Shown here piece by piece: positions 17,300 to 25,242 of a stretch of 29,778 nt of DNA (positions are counted from its first letter, which is position 1; every line of letters starts with the position of its first letter). The position numbers and the translations under genes were made by a program. The notes beneath the pieces are model-generated. The model had not been told where the DNA came from, did not search any database, and saw nothing but the letters and a program-made list of their open reading frames with translations. This DNA is from CAIVAT01 sp037141055 (lineage in GTDB: Bacteria; Bacteroidota; Bacteroidia; Bacteroidales; FEN-979). The stretch spans positions 1-29,778 of the forward strand of contig JBAXDH010000040.1 in NCBI GenBank assembly GCA_037141055.1, read 5' to 3'.

Positions 17300-18622
17300 T
17301 CATGCTTTTTGTTTCTCTTTAATAAATAATGCGCTGATTGCTCCCAGGAACATGCTCCCCCCTGCCATGACAAGGCACAGGATGGGGTTATCGGCAAAGA
17401 AATATTTCAGGATCAACCCGCTGAAGATCCCGCTGACAATTTGCGGAATGGTGATGGACATGTTGAAAAGTCCCATGTAGACTCCCATCCTGTTTGGCGG
17501 AATCGAACTGGCCAGCATGGCGTATGGCATTGCCAGGATGCTGCCCCATGCAATTCCGATCCCGATCATGGGAATGATGAGCAGATGAGGATTGGTGAAA
17601 ACCAGGAACGACAGCAGCGAAATTCCCCCGATACCCAGCGCCATGGCATGGGTCACCTTTTTAGAAAGGCGCCTGGCCACAACGGGGAGCAGCAGTGCAA
17701 TAACAGCAGACACCCCGTTGTAAACCCCGAACAGTATGCCCACCCAGTCGCCTGCTTCCTGGAATGTGACGGAATTGGGATCGGAAGTGCCGTAAAATTT
17801 CAGGGCCACAGCGGGGGTCGTGTAGACCCACATGGAGAATAAGGCAAACCAGGAAAAAAACTGCACCAGCAGCAATTTGACCATGATGGGCGGAATGAAG
17901 AACTTTGCAGATTTCCGGTCCGTTTCTTCGTGTTCGGCCAACTCTTCAGGCGGATACTCACTTGTGGTAAAAACCGTCCATACAATTGTCGACAGGAGGA
18001 CAAACGCTCCAAAATAAAATGAATACGTGACATTGTCAGGGATAAGGCCTTCGGCACCGGCTGTTTTTGAGATTCCCATCCAGTTCCCAAGTATATATGG
18101 AAGCCATGAGCCGATAACCGCACCGATGCCGATAAGCAGCGTTTGAACCGAAAATCCGAGTGTGTGCTGACTTTCAGGCAGTTTGTCGGCAACCAGCGCC
18201 CTGAATGGTTCCATGGATATGTTGATGGAAGCATCCATGATCATCAGCAGCCCTCCGCCGATGAACATCGGGGCGATGAACGATGCCAGGTGAGGTGCAT
18301 TGGGCATCAGGATCAATGCAAGACTTGTCAAAAATGCACCGGCCAGGAAATACGGCCGCCGGCGGCCAAGCCGGTTCCAGGTCCTGTCGCTCATGTAGCC
18401 GACGATGGGCTGGATGATCATCCCGGTGATGGGAGCAACCAGCCAGAACCAGCTCAGCTGGTGAACATCGGCGCCGAAGGTTAATAAAATGCGGGAGGCA
18501 TTCCCGTTCTGCAAGGCAAAGCCAAATTGTATTCCCAGGAATCCAAAACTCATGTTCCAAACCTGCCAGAAGCGCAAATTTGGTTTTCCTTTCGCAATGC
18601 GTTGTTTTTTTATATCTTCCAT
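17300..18622 (-). CDS. MFS permease, SLC45-type maltose/maltodextrin symporter candidate
   Basis: A 440-residue protein with about 12 hydrophobic helices. The loop between helices 2 and 3 reads SDRTWNRLGRRRP at 78-90, the hallmark of SLC45/sucrose-type disaccharide-cation symporters. It is the first gene of the minus-strand alpha-glucan group, followed by malQ after 60 bases, so import of maltose or short maltodextrins is the natural role. It is divergent from pepE, with the two start codons separated by 48 bases that must hold both promoters. A CAAAAATA (TATTTTTG on this strand) at 18627-18634 matches the Bacteroidetes -7 box but lies only 4 bases from the ATG, which would give an almost leaderless mRNA. 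Confidence 0.9.
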   Translation of the reverse strand: MEDIKKQRIAKGKPNLRFWQVWNMSFGFLGIQFGFALQNGNASRILLTFGADVHQLSWFWLVAPITGMIIQPIVGYMSDRTWNRLGRRRPYFLAGAFLTSLALILMPNAPHLASFIAPMFIGGGLLMIMDASINISMEPFRALVADKLPESQHTLGFSVQTLLIGIGAVIGSWLPYILGNWMGISKTAGAEGLIPDNVTYSFYFGAFVLLSTIVWTVFTTSEYPPEELAEHEETDRKSAKFFIPPIMVKLLLVQFFSWFALFSMWVYTTPAVALKFYGTSDPNSVTFQEAGDWVGILFGVYNGVSAVIALLLPVVARRLSKKVTHAMALGIGGISLLSFLVFTNPHLLIIPMIGIGIAWGSILAMPYAMLASSIPPNRMGVYMGLFNMSITIPQIVSGIFSGLILKYFFADNPILCLVMAGGSMFLGAISALFIKEKQKA

Positions 18623-18670
18623 GGTTCAAAAATAAGAACTTTCTATTACTTTTATGGCCAAATTCAGCAT

Positions 18671-19408
18671 ATGATCCGAAATCTTTTATTGATAAGCAAT
18701 TCAACCAATGCCGGGGAGGAATATCTTGCCTGGCCCAGGACACACATCAAGGATTTTCTGTCGGGTTTCGGTGTTCGGAAAGTGTTGTTCATCCCGTATG
18801 CAGGGGTAAACCTGACTTCCTCTGGCATTGAAAAATCATTTGACCTTTACGAAGATCGTGTGAAGAAAATATTCAGGGAGATGGGATTTGTGCTGCATTC
18901 TATACATCGTGAGCCAAACCCTGTTGTTGCTGTGAATGAAGCCGAATCGATCGTGATCGGCGGCGGGAACACTTTTCACCTGGCGCTGATGATGCAGGAA
19001 CTTGGTCTCATGGATGCCATCCGCAGGAAAGTGTCAAGGGGAATCCCGTTTGTAGGCTGGAGTGCAGGTGCCAACGTGGCCTGCCCAACCATGAAAACGA
19101 CCAATGACATGCCCATTTGCGAGCCTCCCTCCTTTAACTGCCTTAAATTTGTCCCTTTTCAGATCAACCCGCATTACCTGGATGTCAATCCCGAAGGACA
19201 TGCCGGCGAAACCAGGGAACAGCGAATCCTGGAATTTTTAACGGTAAACCGTGAAATTACTGTGGTCGGATTGCGTGAAGGCTGCCTTTTAAAAGTAAAC
19301 GGAGACTCAATGAGCCTTGTCGGCGACCGTAAATTGCGCGTGTTCCGCTTTGGGATGGAGGCTCAGGAGTTTCAGGCAGATGAGAACCTGGATTTTTTAC
19401 TCGCTTGA
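18671..19408 (+). CDS. pepE: Peptidase E, alpha-aspartyl dipeptidase (S51)
   Basis: A 245-residue cytosolic serine peptidase that splits dipeptides with N-terminal aspartate. I start it at 18671 (MIRNLLLISNST), which matches the normal family N-terminus and length (Salmonella 229). The longer frame to 18527 would run into the divergent permease gene. The catalytic triad is Ser131 in GWSAGAN, Asp146 in TNDMP and His168 in NPHYLD. The spacings of 15 and 22 residues equal those of Salmonella PepE (120, 135, 157). IGGGNTFHL is also typical of the family, which includes cyanophycinase. It sits between the two alpha-glucan gene groups on the opposite strand, and no metabolic link to them is evident. 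Confidence 0.94.
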   Translation: MIRNLLLISNSTNAGEEYLAWPRTHIKDFLSGFGVRKVLFIPYAGVNLTSSGIEKSFDLYEDRVKKIFREMGFVLHSIHREPNPVVAVNEAESIVIGGGNTFHLALMMQELGLMDAIRRKVSRGIPFVGWSAGANVACPTMKTTNDMPICEPPSFNCLKFVPFQINPHYLDVNPEGHAGETREQRILEFLTVNREITVVGLREGCLLKVNGDSMSLVGDRKLRVFRFGMEAQEFQADENLDFLLA

Positions 19409-19470
19409 AAAATTAATGATAACGTTCATCTTCTCCGGGAGTGCCTTCGTATTGCAAACCTGGTGTGAGT

Positions 19471-21105
19471 CTAATCCCTGATCACCCTTGCAACGCCGGT
19501 TTCCATGGACCTGGTAACAGCCCTGAGAAAATAGATACCCCTCGGTAAATTTCCGACAGCAAGCCTGACGGTTTTTGAGTTGATCCCTTCTTTAACCAGG
19601 ACCGGCTGATCCAGTAAATTCACCAGTTCGATCCGGTCAATCTCTTTTTTTGATTCGATGGTGATGTAATCGCTTGCCGGATTCGGGTAAACCCTGGCGA
19701 TCAATCCTGAATGGTCATCCATGCCTACGTCCCAGGCAGATATGCTGTTTGAGGAAACAACGCGGACTGGTTTCCCAATGGCCGAATCACCTTTGGCAGC
19801 ATGTGGCGTGACTTCGAAAACGAGCCATTTGCCAATGTCCAGCGTATCGACGGTATAGGTGATTTTCACTGCTGAATCGATCGGTGTAGCGCCTGTGCCC
19901 AGTGCATTGGAGCTTCTCAGCCACCGGTATGCGGATAGGCCTTCCGGGATATAATTGACATTCTCATAAGAGTACATGCCGCTTAAAAATTTTTTGTAGA
20001 TCAGGAGTCCCTGGATATCCACATTATACACCCATGGCGGGGTTGGGATGGCCGGATCGAGGTTGTTGTAATGGCAGGTGAAGATATTCGGATTCTGATT
20101 GATCGTATCGTGGAAGGCGTAACTCCTGTTTGCCTTTCCTTCCAGTTCGGCGGTTGACCACTCCCCGTTGATCCGGAATTTGAATGTCAGCGGCCCCTGC
20201 CGGATCCATGCGGTGTCCATGTATTTGTCGAGCGAATAGATGGTGTCGCCATCGGTATCGAACATGACGTCGTTTCCGCCTGCGTTGTTGAAATTTCCGG
20301 CAACGTCCAGGTAGTCCGTGCTGACCTCGAAGTGATTCGCCTTTACATAATAGCCCATGTCGCACAGGAACGTCATCAGCCGCTTTGCGGGATTGTAGTT
20401 GTAATAGTCGCTCGATACTTCCAGCAGGGTGTCAGGGATGCGGATCATCCTGTCCGGCTGATTGAACAGTTCCTGCTGGCCTTTGGTGCTGTCTCCGAGG
20501 TTGATTCGGTATTTGTACTGCTGAATGGTACCCGGGTCGAGATTGTAATCATATGAATAGTTCAGGGAGGTGCCAACCCGGCCCATTTTCGGAGACCCTT
20601 GCATGTTGTTCATCGTGCCCATGATGCGGACTGAATCCGTAAGCGGGTTGAACCAGCCGAATTGAACAGGATACTGCATGTTGACAACAAAGGTTGTTGT
20701 ATTTATAGCTTCGTCATTCCACCAGTTCGAAAGATTTACCATGCCCGGCTGTGGTTTGAAAGACCGGCTGACGGTTTCATTCAACGATGTATTAATCCTG
20801 AATTTGTAATTATATGTAACACTCGAATCAAGCAGGTCGGAAAGTGTGGTGGTATAGGTGTATCCAGGTCCTGCGACAAGTTTCACCGGTTGAAAATTGT
20901 CCATGATGAGGGATACATAATCGGAATCCGGAGTGAAAATGTGCTGGTTTACAGCCTTTGTCATGTTGAGGCGGAAAGAAACCGACCAGGTCGTGTCGGA
21001 ATCAGTTGCGGCCGCTTCCACGGATAAAATACACAAACTCATTATTGTCATCGTCATGCTCATCATGACCTTCCGGGTAATGGCAGAAAGGATGTTGGAA
21101 TTCAT
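19471..21105 (-). CDS. T9SS-sorted protein with three carbohydrate-binding-like repeats (candidate surface alpha-glucan binder)
   Basis: A 544-residue secreted protein. After a signal peptide (about 1-33) come three related beta-rich repeats at about 38-130, 136-238 and 243-349. Each starts with a strand of the type F-x-x-x-M and contains a strand YKFRIN, YKYRIN or FKFRIN (100-105, 197-202, 308-313). The segments VRIMGTMNN and LDVAGNFNN recall the ligand-binding face of CBM20/CBM48 starch-binding folds. An Ig-like domain (361-451, EGLSAYRWLR, then DIGKWLVFEVTP) and a type A T9SS sorting domain (YPNPASDY near 473) follow. No catalytic site is seen. Lying 54 bases downstream of glgB, it could be a SusE/SusF-like starch binder exported by a different route. 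The binding specificity is inferred. Confidence 0.78.
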   Translation of the reverse strand: MNSNILSAITRKVMMSMTMTIMSLCILSVEAAATDSDTTWSVSFRLNMTKAVNQHIFTPDSDYVSLIMDNFQPVKLVAGPGYTYTTTLSDLLDSSVTYNYKFRINTSLNETVSRSFKPQPGMVNLSNWWNDEAINTTTFVVNMQYPVQFGWFNPLTDSVRIMGTMNNMQGSPKMGRVGTSLNYSYDYNLDPGTIQQYKYRINLGDSTKGQQELFNQPDRMIRIPDTLLEVSSDYYNYNPAKRLMTFLCDMGYYVKANHFEVSTDYLDVAGNFNNAGGNDVMFDTDGDTIYSLDKYMDTAWIRQGPLTFKFRINGEWSTAELEGKANRSYAFHDTINQNPNIFTCHYNNLDPAIPTPPWVYNVDIQGLLIYKKFLSGMYSYENVNYIPEGLSAYRWLRSSNALGTGATPIDSAVKITYTVDTLDIGKWLVFEVTPHAAKGDSAIGKPVRVVSSNSISAWDVGMDDHSGLIARVYPNPASDYITIESKKEIDRIELVNLLDQPVLVKEGINSKTVRLAVGNLPRGIYFLRAVTRSMETGVARVIRD

Positions 21106-21136
21106 AGGATCGTAAAATTTAACTCAGGATTGCCGG

Positions 21137-21144
21137 CAAAGATA
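21137..21144 (-). promoter_or_regulatory. -7 box (TATCTTTG) upstream of the repeat-binding protein gene
   Basis: On the minus strand TATCTTTG fits the Bacteroidetes TAnnTTTG consensus exactly and lies 31 bases before the ATG at 21105. No TTTG -33 element is found at the ideal spacing. It suggests the T9SS protein can be transcribed separately from glgB. Confidence 0.5.
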
Positions 21145-21159
21145 CGAAAATAACGGAGG

Positions 21160-23190
21160 CTAGCTCACCTGCTCAAAGACAAGGGCGGTGCGGTTCGTGT
21201 TGTAGATTTTCAGGTGGTGCGTGTCGTCCGTTTCCCGGTAAATTGTCGTGTACACCAGTTTGTCATTCACCCGGTTATGACCGCCGAATTCCGGACGGTC
21301 GGTATTGAGGATGATGCGGTAATTTCCTGGTTCGGGAACGGCAAAGTCATAATCAGCGATTGATTTGCTCACATGAAAGTTGAACACGAAAATGAGCCCC
21401 TGACGGTTAAAAATGATTGTCTGGTTTTCCCCGTCCATATTCATCTGGTTACCGAATCCGGCGCTGAAAAGCTGGTGCTTTTTTACCGTTGCAATCATTT
21501 CACGGTCGAAAGCGGCGAGGTAATTGTATTTAAGATCGGGGTTCTGCAGCAGCGACCATTGACGTCGCGCATACTGAAAACTCCAGTTATTGCCTTCGCG
21601 CGGGAAGTCAACCCAATCGGGGTGGCCGAATTCGTTACCGATGAAGTTCAGGTAAGCCTGTCCGCCCAGGCCGATGGTGATCAGCCTGATCATTTTATGA
21701 AGGGCGATGCCGCGGTCAATGACGTGGCTCTCATCCTTCCGGCTCATCTTGAAATATATTTCGCTCTGCATCAGCCTGAACGCAATGGTCTGGTCGCCTA
21801 CCAACGCCTGGTCGTGCGATTCGCAGTATGCCACTGTCTTCACATCGGGCAACCGGTCGGTCATGACCGACCACAATTCGTGGATGTCCCACTCCTCGTC
21901 CTTCTTTTCCTTTAATACTTTGATCCAGTAGTCGGGAATGGCCATGGCAAGCCGGTAGTCGAAACCGATGCCGCCGTCACGCACAGGCCGGCACAGGCCG
22001 GGCATCCCGCTTACGTCTTCGGCAATGGTAATGGCATCCGGCTTCACCTTGTGCACCAGTGTATTGGCAAGCTGAAGGTATGTGAGCGCATCCCACTCCA
22101 CTCCCTCCTTGAAAAAAGCATCACGGTCCCAGCTTTCGCGGTAGCCATGGTGGAAATACATCATGGATGTGACACCGTCGAACCTGAAGCCGTCGAAATG
22201 AAATTCCTTCAGCCAGTATTTTACATTGGAGAGCAGGAACTGCAATACTTCCCGTTTCCCATAGTTAAAGCATTTCGAATCCCAGTGCGGATGATTTCCC
22301 CGCTCGCCGGGATGAAAATACTGATCGTCGGAACCGTCGAATTGATTCAATCCTTCGAGTGTGTTTTTCGCGGAATGGGAATGAACAATATCCATCAGGA
22401 CTGCGATACCTTGTTCGTGGGCTTTCTTTATGAGGTATTTCAATTCCTCAGGAGTTCCGAACCGTGAGGAAACAGCGAAAAAATTTGTCACATGGTAGCC
22501 GAATGAACCATAATAAGGATGTTCAGCCACGGCCATCAACTGGATGGTGTTGTACCCCGAGTTTTTAATATATGGAATAAGGTAATCGGCAAATTCAGCG
22601 AATGTGCCAACCGATTCCTGCTCCTGGGCCATGCCAACGTGGCATTCATAAATAAGCAATTCATTCAGTTCCCGGATGCTGAAATGGTCGTCCGACCAAT
22701 CGAATGCTTTTGCGGGAGCCCAGTGCTGGCCCGAAAATCCAAGGGTTGCAGGATCCTGCACCACGCGCCTGATATAGGCCGGAATTTTTTCCTGCCAGCC
22801 GGCATCTGAATGGACCATCACCTTGACCCGGCTCTGGTGGGTGAACCTCTCCCTGTATTGCTCGTCGGGCAGGAAAATCTCCCACTGTCCGTATTTGTTG
22901 GGTGTAAGCCGGTGCGAATATCGCTGCCAGTTGTTGAAATCACCGAAAAGGTAAAGATCCTGCGCTTTTGGAGCCCATTCACGGTAAAACCAGCCTTTGA
23001 GTTTCCGGTCGTAATGAAAACCGTAATACTGGTAAGCATTTGCAAATTCGCTCAGGCTGTTCCAGTTTTCACCGATCTCCTGCAATGTATGCTGGTATCG
23101 TTCGAAACGTGCGGTAATATCGTCGGCAACGGGCTCCAGCCAGGGATCATTCCTGACAAGGGCAAGTTGTCTGAACTTCTTTTCTTTCAT
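21160..23190 (-). CDS. glgB: 1,4-alpha-glucan branching enzyme (GH13_8-like)
   Basis: A 676-residue cytosolic enzyme that makes alpha-1,6 branches in glycogen. Its length and motifs resemble the eukaryote-like GH13_8 group rather than the longer E. coli type. An N-terminal CBM48 module (about 60-160, WAPKAQDLYLFGDFNNW) precedes the barrel. The catalytic regions are DIVHSH; GFRFDGVTSM with nucleophile Asp338; IAEDVSG with Glu391; and CESHDQAL with Asp460. The 53-residue Asp-to-Glu spacing is typical of branching enzymes. There is no signal peptide. It is 24 bases downstream of the tail-anchored TPR-like gene, so both are probably on one transcript. No other glycogen synthesis gene (glgA, glgC) is in the window. 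Confidence 0.96.
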   Translation of the reverse strand: MKEKKFRQLALVRNDPWLEPVADDITARFERYQHTLQEIGENWNSLSEFANAYQYYGFHYDRKLKGWFYREWAPKAQDLYLFGDFNNWQRYSHRLTPNKYGQWEIFLPDEQYRERFTHQSRVKVMVHSDAGWQEKIPAYIRRVVQDPATLGFSGQHWAPAKAFDWSDDHFSIRELNELLIYECHVGMAQEQESVGTFAEFADYLIPYIKNSGYNTIQLMAVAEHPYYGSFGYHVTNFFAVSSRFGTPEELKYLIKKAHEQGIAVLMDIVHSHSAKNTLEGLNQFDGSDDQYFHPGERGNHPHWDSKCFNYGKREVLQFLLSNVKYWLKEFHFDGFRFDGVTSMMYFHHGYRESWDRDAFFKEGVEWDALTYLQLANTLVHKVKPDAITIAEDVSGMPGLCRPVRDGGIGFDYRLAMAIPDYWIKVLKEKKDEEWDIHELWSVMTDRLPDVKTVAYCESHDQALVGDQTIAFRLMQSEIYFKMSRKDESHVIDRGIALHKMIRLITIGLGGQAYLNFIGNEFGHPDWVDFPREGNNWSFQYARRQWSLLQNPDLKYNYLAAFDREMIATVKKHQLFSAGFGNQMNMDGENQTIIFNRQGLIFVFNFHVSKSIADYDFAVPEPGNYRIILNTDRPEFGGHNRVNDKLVYTTIYRETDDTHHLKIYNTNRTALVFEQVS

Positions 23191-23214
23191 GGATATTCGT
23201 GATATTCTAACTTG

Positions 23215-23487
23215 TTAAACGAGCAGTGCAACCGCGACAATGAGGATGATGACCAGCGGCACCACAACGAGCACTGTTTTCCTGTCACGGGCGATATTGG
23301 CATTCATGGCGTCAATTTGCCGCAGGCATTCTTCATCTCCTGGCTTGTACTGCAGCGCAGCTTTGAATTCTTCGCGGGCGGAGCGGAACAGGTCTATCCT
23401 GATGAAATTTGCACCCCGTTCCGTATGTTCCCTGAATTTGAGTTCTTCGTGAGTCAGATGTTCGCTGTGTTCTGAATGATGTGCCAT
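23215..23487 (-). CDS. Small tail-anchored TPR-like protein upstream of glgB
   Basis: A 90-residue protein starting at 23487 (MAHHSEHSEH). The frame is open further up to 23559, but that start lies inside the terminator hairpin at 23522-23556. The N-terminus is His-rich, followed by a helical region with one TPR-like pair (ANFIRIDLFRSAREEFKAAL, then a YKPGDEECL turn) and a C-terminal hydrophobic segment of about 20 residues that ends the chain. This topology predicts tail anchoring with the bulk in the cytosol. It lies 24 bases upstream of glgB and 15 bases downstream of a consensus -7 box. The family is not recognised; a scaffold that ties glycogen metabolism to the membrane is possible but speculative. 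Confidence 0.72.
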   Translation of the reverse strand: MAHHSEHSEHLTHEELKFREHTERGANFIRIDLFRSAREEFKAALQYKPGDEECLRQIDAMNANIARDRKTVLVVVPLVIILIVAVALLV

Positions 23488-23502
23488 GTTTTTATTTTTT
23501 AC

Positions 23503-23510
23503 CAAAAATA
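23503..23510 (-). promoter_or_regulatory. -7 box (TATTTTTG) for the TPR-like gene and glgB
   Basis: TATTTTTG on the minus strand matches TAnnTTTG and lies 15 bases before the ATG at 23487, just past the terminator of the preceding gene. No well-spaced -33 TTTG is found. Confidence 0.5.
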
Positions 23511-23521
23511 CAGAATTTATC

Positions 23522-23556
23522 AATAAAAAATACCCGCCTGATGTCAGCGGGTATTT
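23522..23556 (-). terminator. Rho-independent terminator of the DUF3078 gene
   Basis: On the minus strand AAATACCCGC (pairing 23547-23556 with 23528-23537) forms a 10-bp stem with a 9-base loop, followed by a T-rich tail. It lies 25 bases beyond the stop codon at 23581 and separates this gene from the TPR-like/glgB unit. Confidence 0.85.
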
Positions 23557-23580
23557 CATCTCTTTATTCCGGGGCAGCGA

Positions 23581-24555
23581 TTATTTGAATTTGTATGAGA
23601 GGCCGATGCCAAGCAATTCCTTGAACTGGGTCATTGGCCTGGCTCTTTCGGTCGGGTCGGGCCTGATCATGATGTCATCGTCATAAATCAGCTGGGTTTG
23701 AATGGAAGCTGCCAGCCACTTATTGACCTTCAAACTCAGCAGTAAACTCCAGTTGACATCGATGTTCCCGAACTGATGTAAATAATCTGTAAAAAGTTCC
23801 ACGGTGGAGGAGAGGTTTATGTTTTTAGCCAGGTCTGCATTCAGGTCTGCCCTGAGATACGGACCAAATTCGCCCCGCAGTGTTTTCCCGTGATGAAATC
23901 CGCTAGAATTCGTATAACTCCGTTCAACGCCGAATGCACCGGAATCGGCCAGGCGCTGGTCGGTGACAAAAGTGAAACGGCCCGAAACCGGAGAAACGTA
24001 AACATTGAACCATTTCACGGGAGCATAGGTGATGCCAATACCTGCAACCAGGTAACCCGGTGCCATGAAATTGGAGATGACCGTGCTGTCGTCGGGATAG
24101 TTGTACCCGGCGGTGAACTGCGTCCGGAAGTTTGCCAGTAAGGTAAGGTACCATTTTTTATTTTTATGCAGTTCATAACCATACGCCGTGGTCAGCTCAA
24201 TTTTGTCGTTTGTCTTGTTGAATTTTGCATCATTGCCTTTGCCCAGGATGTTGAATCCGTATCCAAGGTCCACGTTATTGGCCCACACGTGCTTCCCGTT
24301 TTTGTAATTGGCCTTGAAATTTAACCAGCCAACAAGCCCCAGCGAATTTTGTCCGCCTGAAGCCCAGTTCGAGAAGGCAGCCTGTGAAAACTGGAGGGAG
24401 CCGTTACCATGGATCAGCCAGTGTTTTCGGGATGTATCTGCCGGCACGTCGGATAACATGTCGGATTTAACTTTTGCGGTTTTCTGAATTTCCTGGGCAA
24501 AAAGGCCTCCGGACAATAAAATGATAATCGTTATAATAGCATACTGTCTCATCAC
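23581..24555 (-). CDS. DUF3078 outer-membrane beta-barrel-like protein
   Basis: A 324-residue exported protein. A short Sec signal ends in LFAQ. The mature part starts with the DUF3078 signature FSNWASGGQNS and continues as alternating strands rich in Tyr, Trp and Asn (for example NNVDLGYGFN, LLANFRTQF, SSTVELFTDY), ending in aromatic SYKFK. This is the form of an outer-membrane beta-barrel whose last residue is charged after an aromatic. DUF3078 has no established function. The gene has its own terminator downstream and the mscL gene 56 bases upstream on the same strand. It may be read through from mscL. No link to glucan metabolism is evident. Confidence 0.88.
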   Translation of the reverse strand: MMRQYAIITIIILLSGGLFAQEIQKTAKVKSDMLSDVPADTSRKHWLIHGNGSLQFSQAAFSNWASGGQNSLGLVGWLNFKANYKNGKHVWANNVDLGYGFNILGKGNDAKFNKTNDKIELTTAYGYELHKNKKWYLTLLANFRTQFTAGYNYPDDSTVISNFMAPGYLVAGIGITYAPVKWFNVYVSPVSGRFTFVTDQRLADSGAFGVERSYTNSSGFHHGKTLRGEFGPYLRADLNADLAKNINLSSTVELFTDYLHQFGNIDVNWSLLLSLKVNKWLAASIQTQLIYDDDIMIRPDPTERARPMTQFKELLGIGLSYKFK

Positions 24556-24584
24556 TACTGATTTACAAACTGGTAAACACTTAT

Positions 24585-24610
24585 TTTGAATTTTGATATT
24601 TGAATTTTGA
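24585..24610. repeat. Two tandem copies of a 12-base AT-rich repeat
   Basis: TTTGAATTTTGA occurs at 24585-24596 and again at 24599-24610, a 14-base period. It lies immediately after the mscL stop codon. It is probably a slippage product. Confidence 0.5.
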
Positions 24611-24611
24611 A

Positions 24612-25034
24612 TTACTTCTTCAAAAGGTCCCTGATCTCCTCCAGCAGTTCCTGGTCTTTTGTAAGCGCAGGGGGAGGAGCGGGGGTTTCTTCGGTTGTCT
24701 TTTTGCTGATTTTCATGACAGCCTTTACCATCATGAAGATGGCAAAGGCAACGATGGTGAAATCCACCAGCGTTTGGATAAAGTTGCCGTATTTTAAGGT
24801 CACTGCCTCCCTGGCGATCTTTCCGGTGGCCGGGTCAGTCACAGCCTCACGGATTGTAAAAGCCAGACTTTTAAAATCCATCCCGCCCACCAGCACGCCT
24901 ATCGGAGGCATGATGATATCATTGACAAGGGAGCCTACAACTTTCCCGAAGGCAGCCCCGATGATTACACCGACGGCGAGGTCAATCACATTGCCGCGCA
25001 TCGCAAATTCCTTAAATTCTGTAAGGATTTTCAT
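24612..25034 (-). CDS. mscL: Large-conductance mechanosensitive channel
   Basis: A 140-residue inner-membrane channel that opens under membrane tension and protects against osmotic downshock. The N-terminal helix and TM1 match the family: EFAMRGNVIDLAVGVIIGAAF at 9-29, then VNDIIMPPIG at 37-46. TM2 is at about 83-106. A periplasmic loop lies between them and a charged helical bundle with EEIRDLLK closes the protein. The length is normal. The gene has its own strong promoter 22 bases upstream. It is divergent from the BACON protein gene, with about 208 bases between start codons. Confidence 0.97.
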   Translation of the reverse strand: MKILTEFKEFAMRGNVIDLAVGVIIGAAFGKVVGSLVNDIIMPPIGVLVGGMDFKSLAFTIREAVTDPATGKIAREAVTLKYGNFIQTLVDFTIVAFAIFMMVKAVMKISKKTTEETPAPPPALTKDQELLEEIRDLLKK

Positions 25035-25056
25035 AGGTTATATTATTTTGAGCGGG

Positions 25057-25087
25057 CAAAAATAATTTAAATTTGGAACAAATCAAA
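25057..25087 (-). promoter_or_regulatory. Consensus Bacteroidetes promoter of mscL
   Basis: On the minus strand TTTG (25084-25087) and TATTTTTG (25057-25064) are separated by 19 bases. This matches the TTTG -33 / TAnnTTTG -7 consensus and spacing described for Bacteroides. The -7 box lies 22 bases before the mscL ATG. Confidence 0.75.
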
Positions 25088-25197
25088 ATAGCGTGAAATA
25101 AATTTGCAGGAAAAACAGGCAGGGCTCACAGGAGGACAGGAGGAGTATTTTTACTATTTATGTCACATTTGCCGGACCTTGCCACCCTAACAAAGAT

Positions 25198-25214
25198 TAA
25201 TTTTGTTAATTTTG
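25198..25214 (+). promoter_or_regulatory. Twin -7 boxes before the BACON protein gene
   Basis: TAATTTTG occurs at 25198-25205 and again at 25207-25214, and both copies fit TAnnTTTG. They lie 28-37 bases before the ATG at 25243. A TTG at 25179-25181 is 16 bases upstream of the first box, shorter than ideal. Confidence 0.5.
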
Positions 25215-25242
25215 TAGAAATTATCCTCTAAACAAAACTCCA

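Noticed and set aside
18527..18670. N-terminal extension of pepE by 48 codons
   Set aside because: It overlaps the divergent permease gene and the extra residues are not family-like. The ATG at 18671 gives the normal PepE start and length.
21373..21915. A 180-codon plus-strand open frame opposite glgB
   Set aside because: It is antisense to the catalytic part of glgB and has no family features.
23488..23559. Upstream start for the TPR-like protein
   Set aside because: The ATG is at the edge of the terminator hairpin of the preceding gene, and the -7 box at 23503-23510 lies downstream of it.
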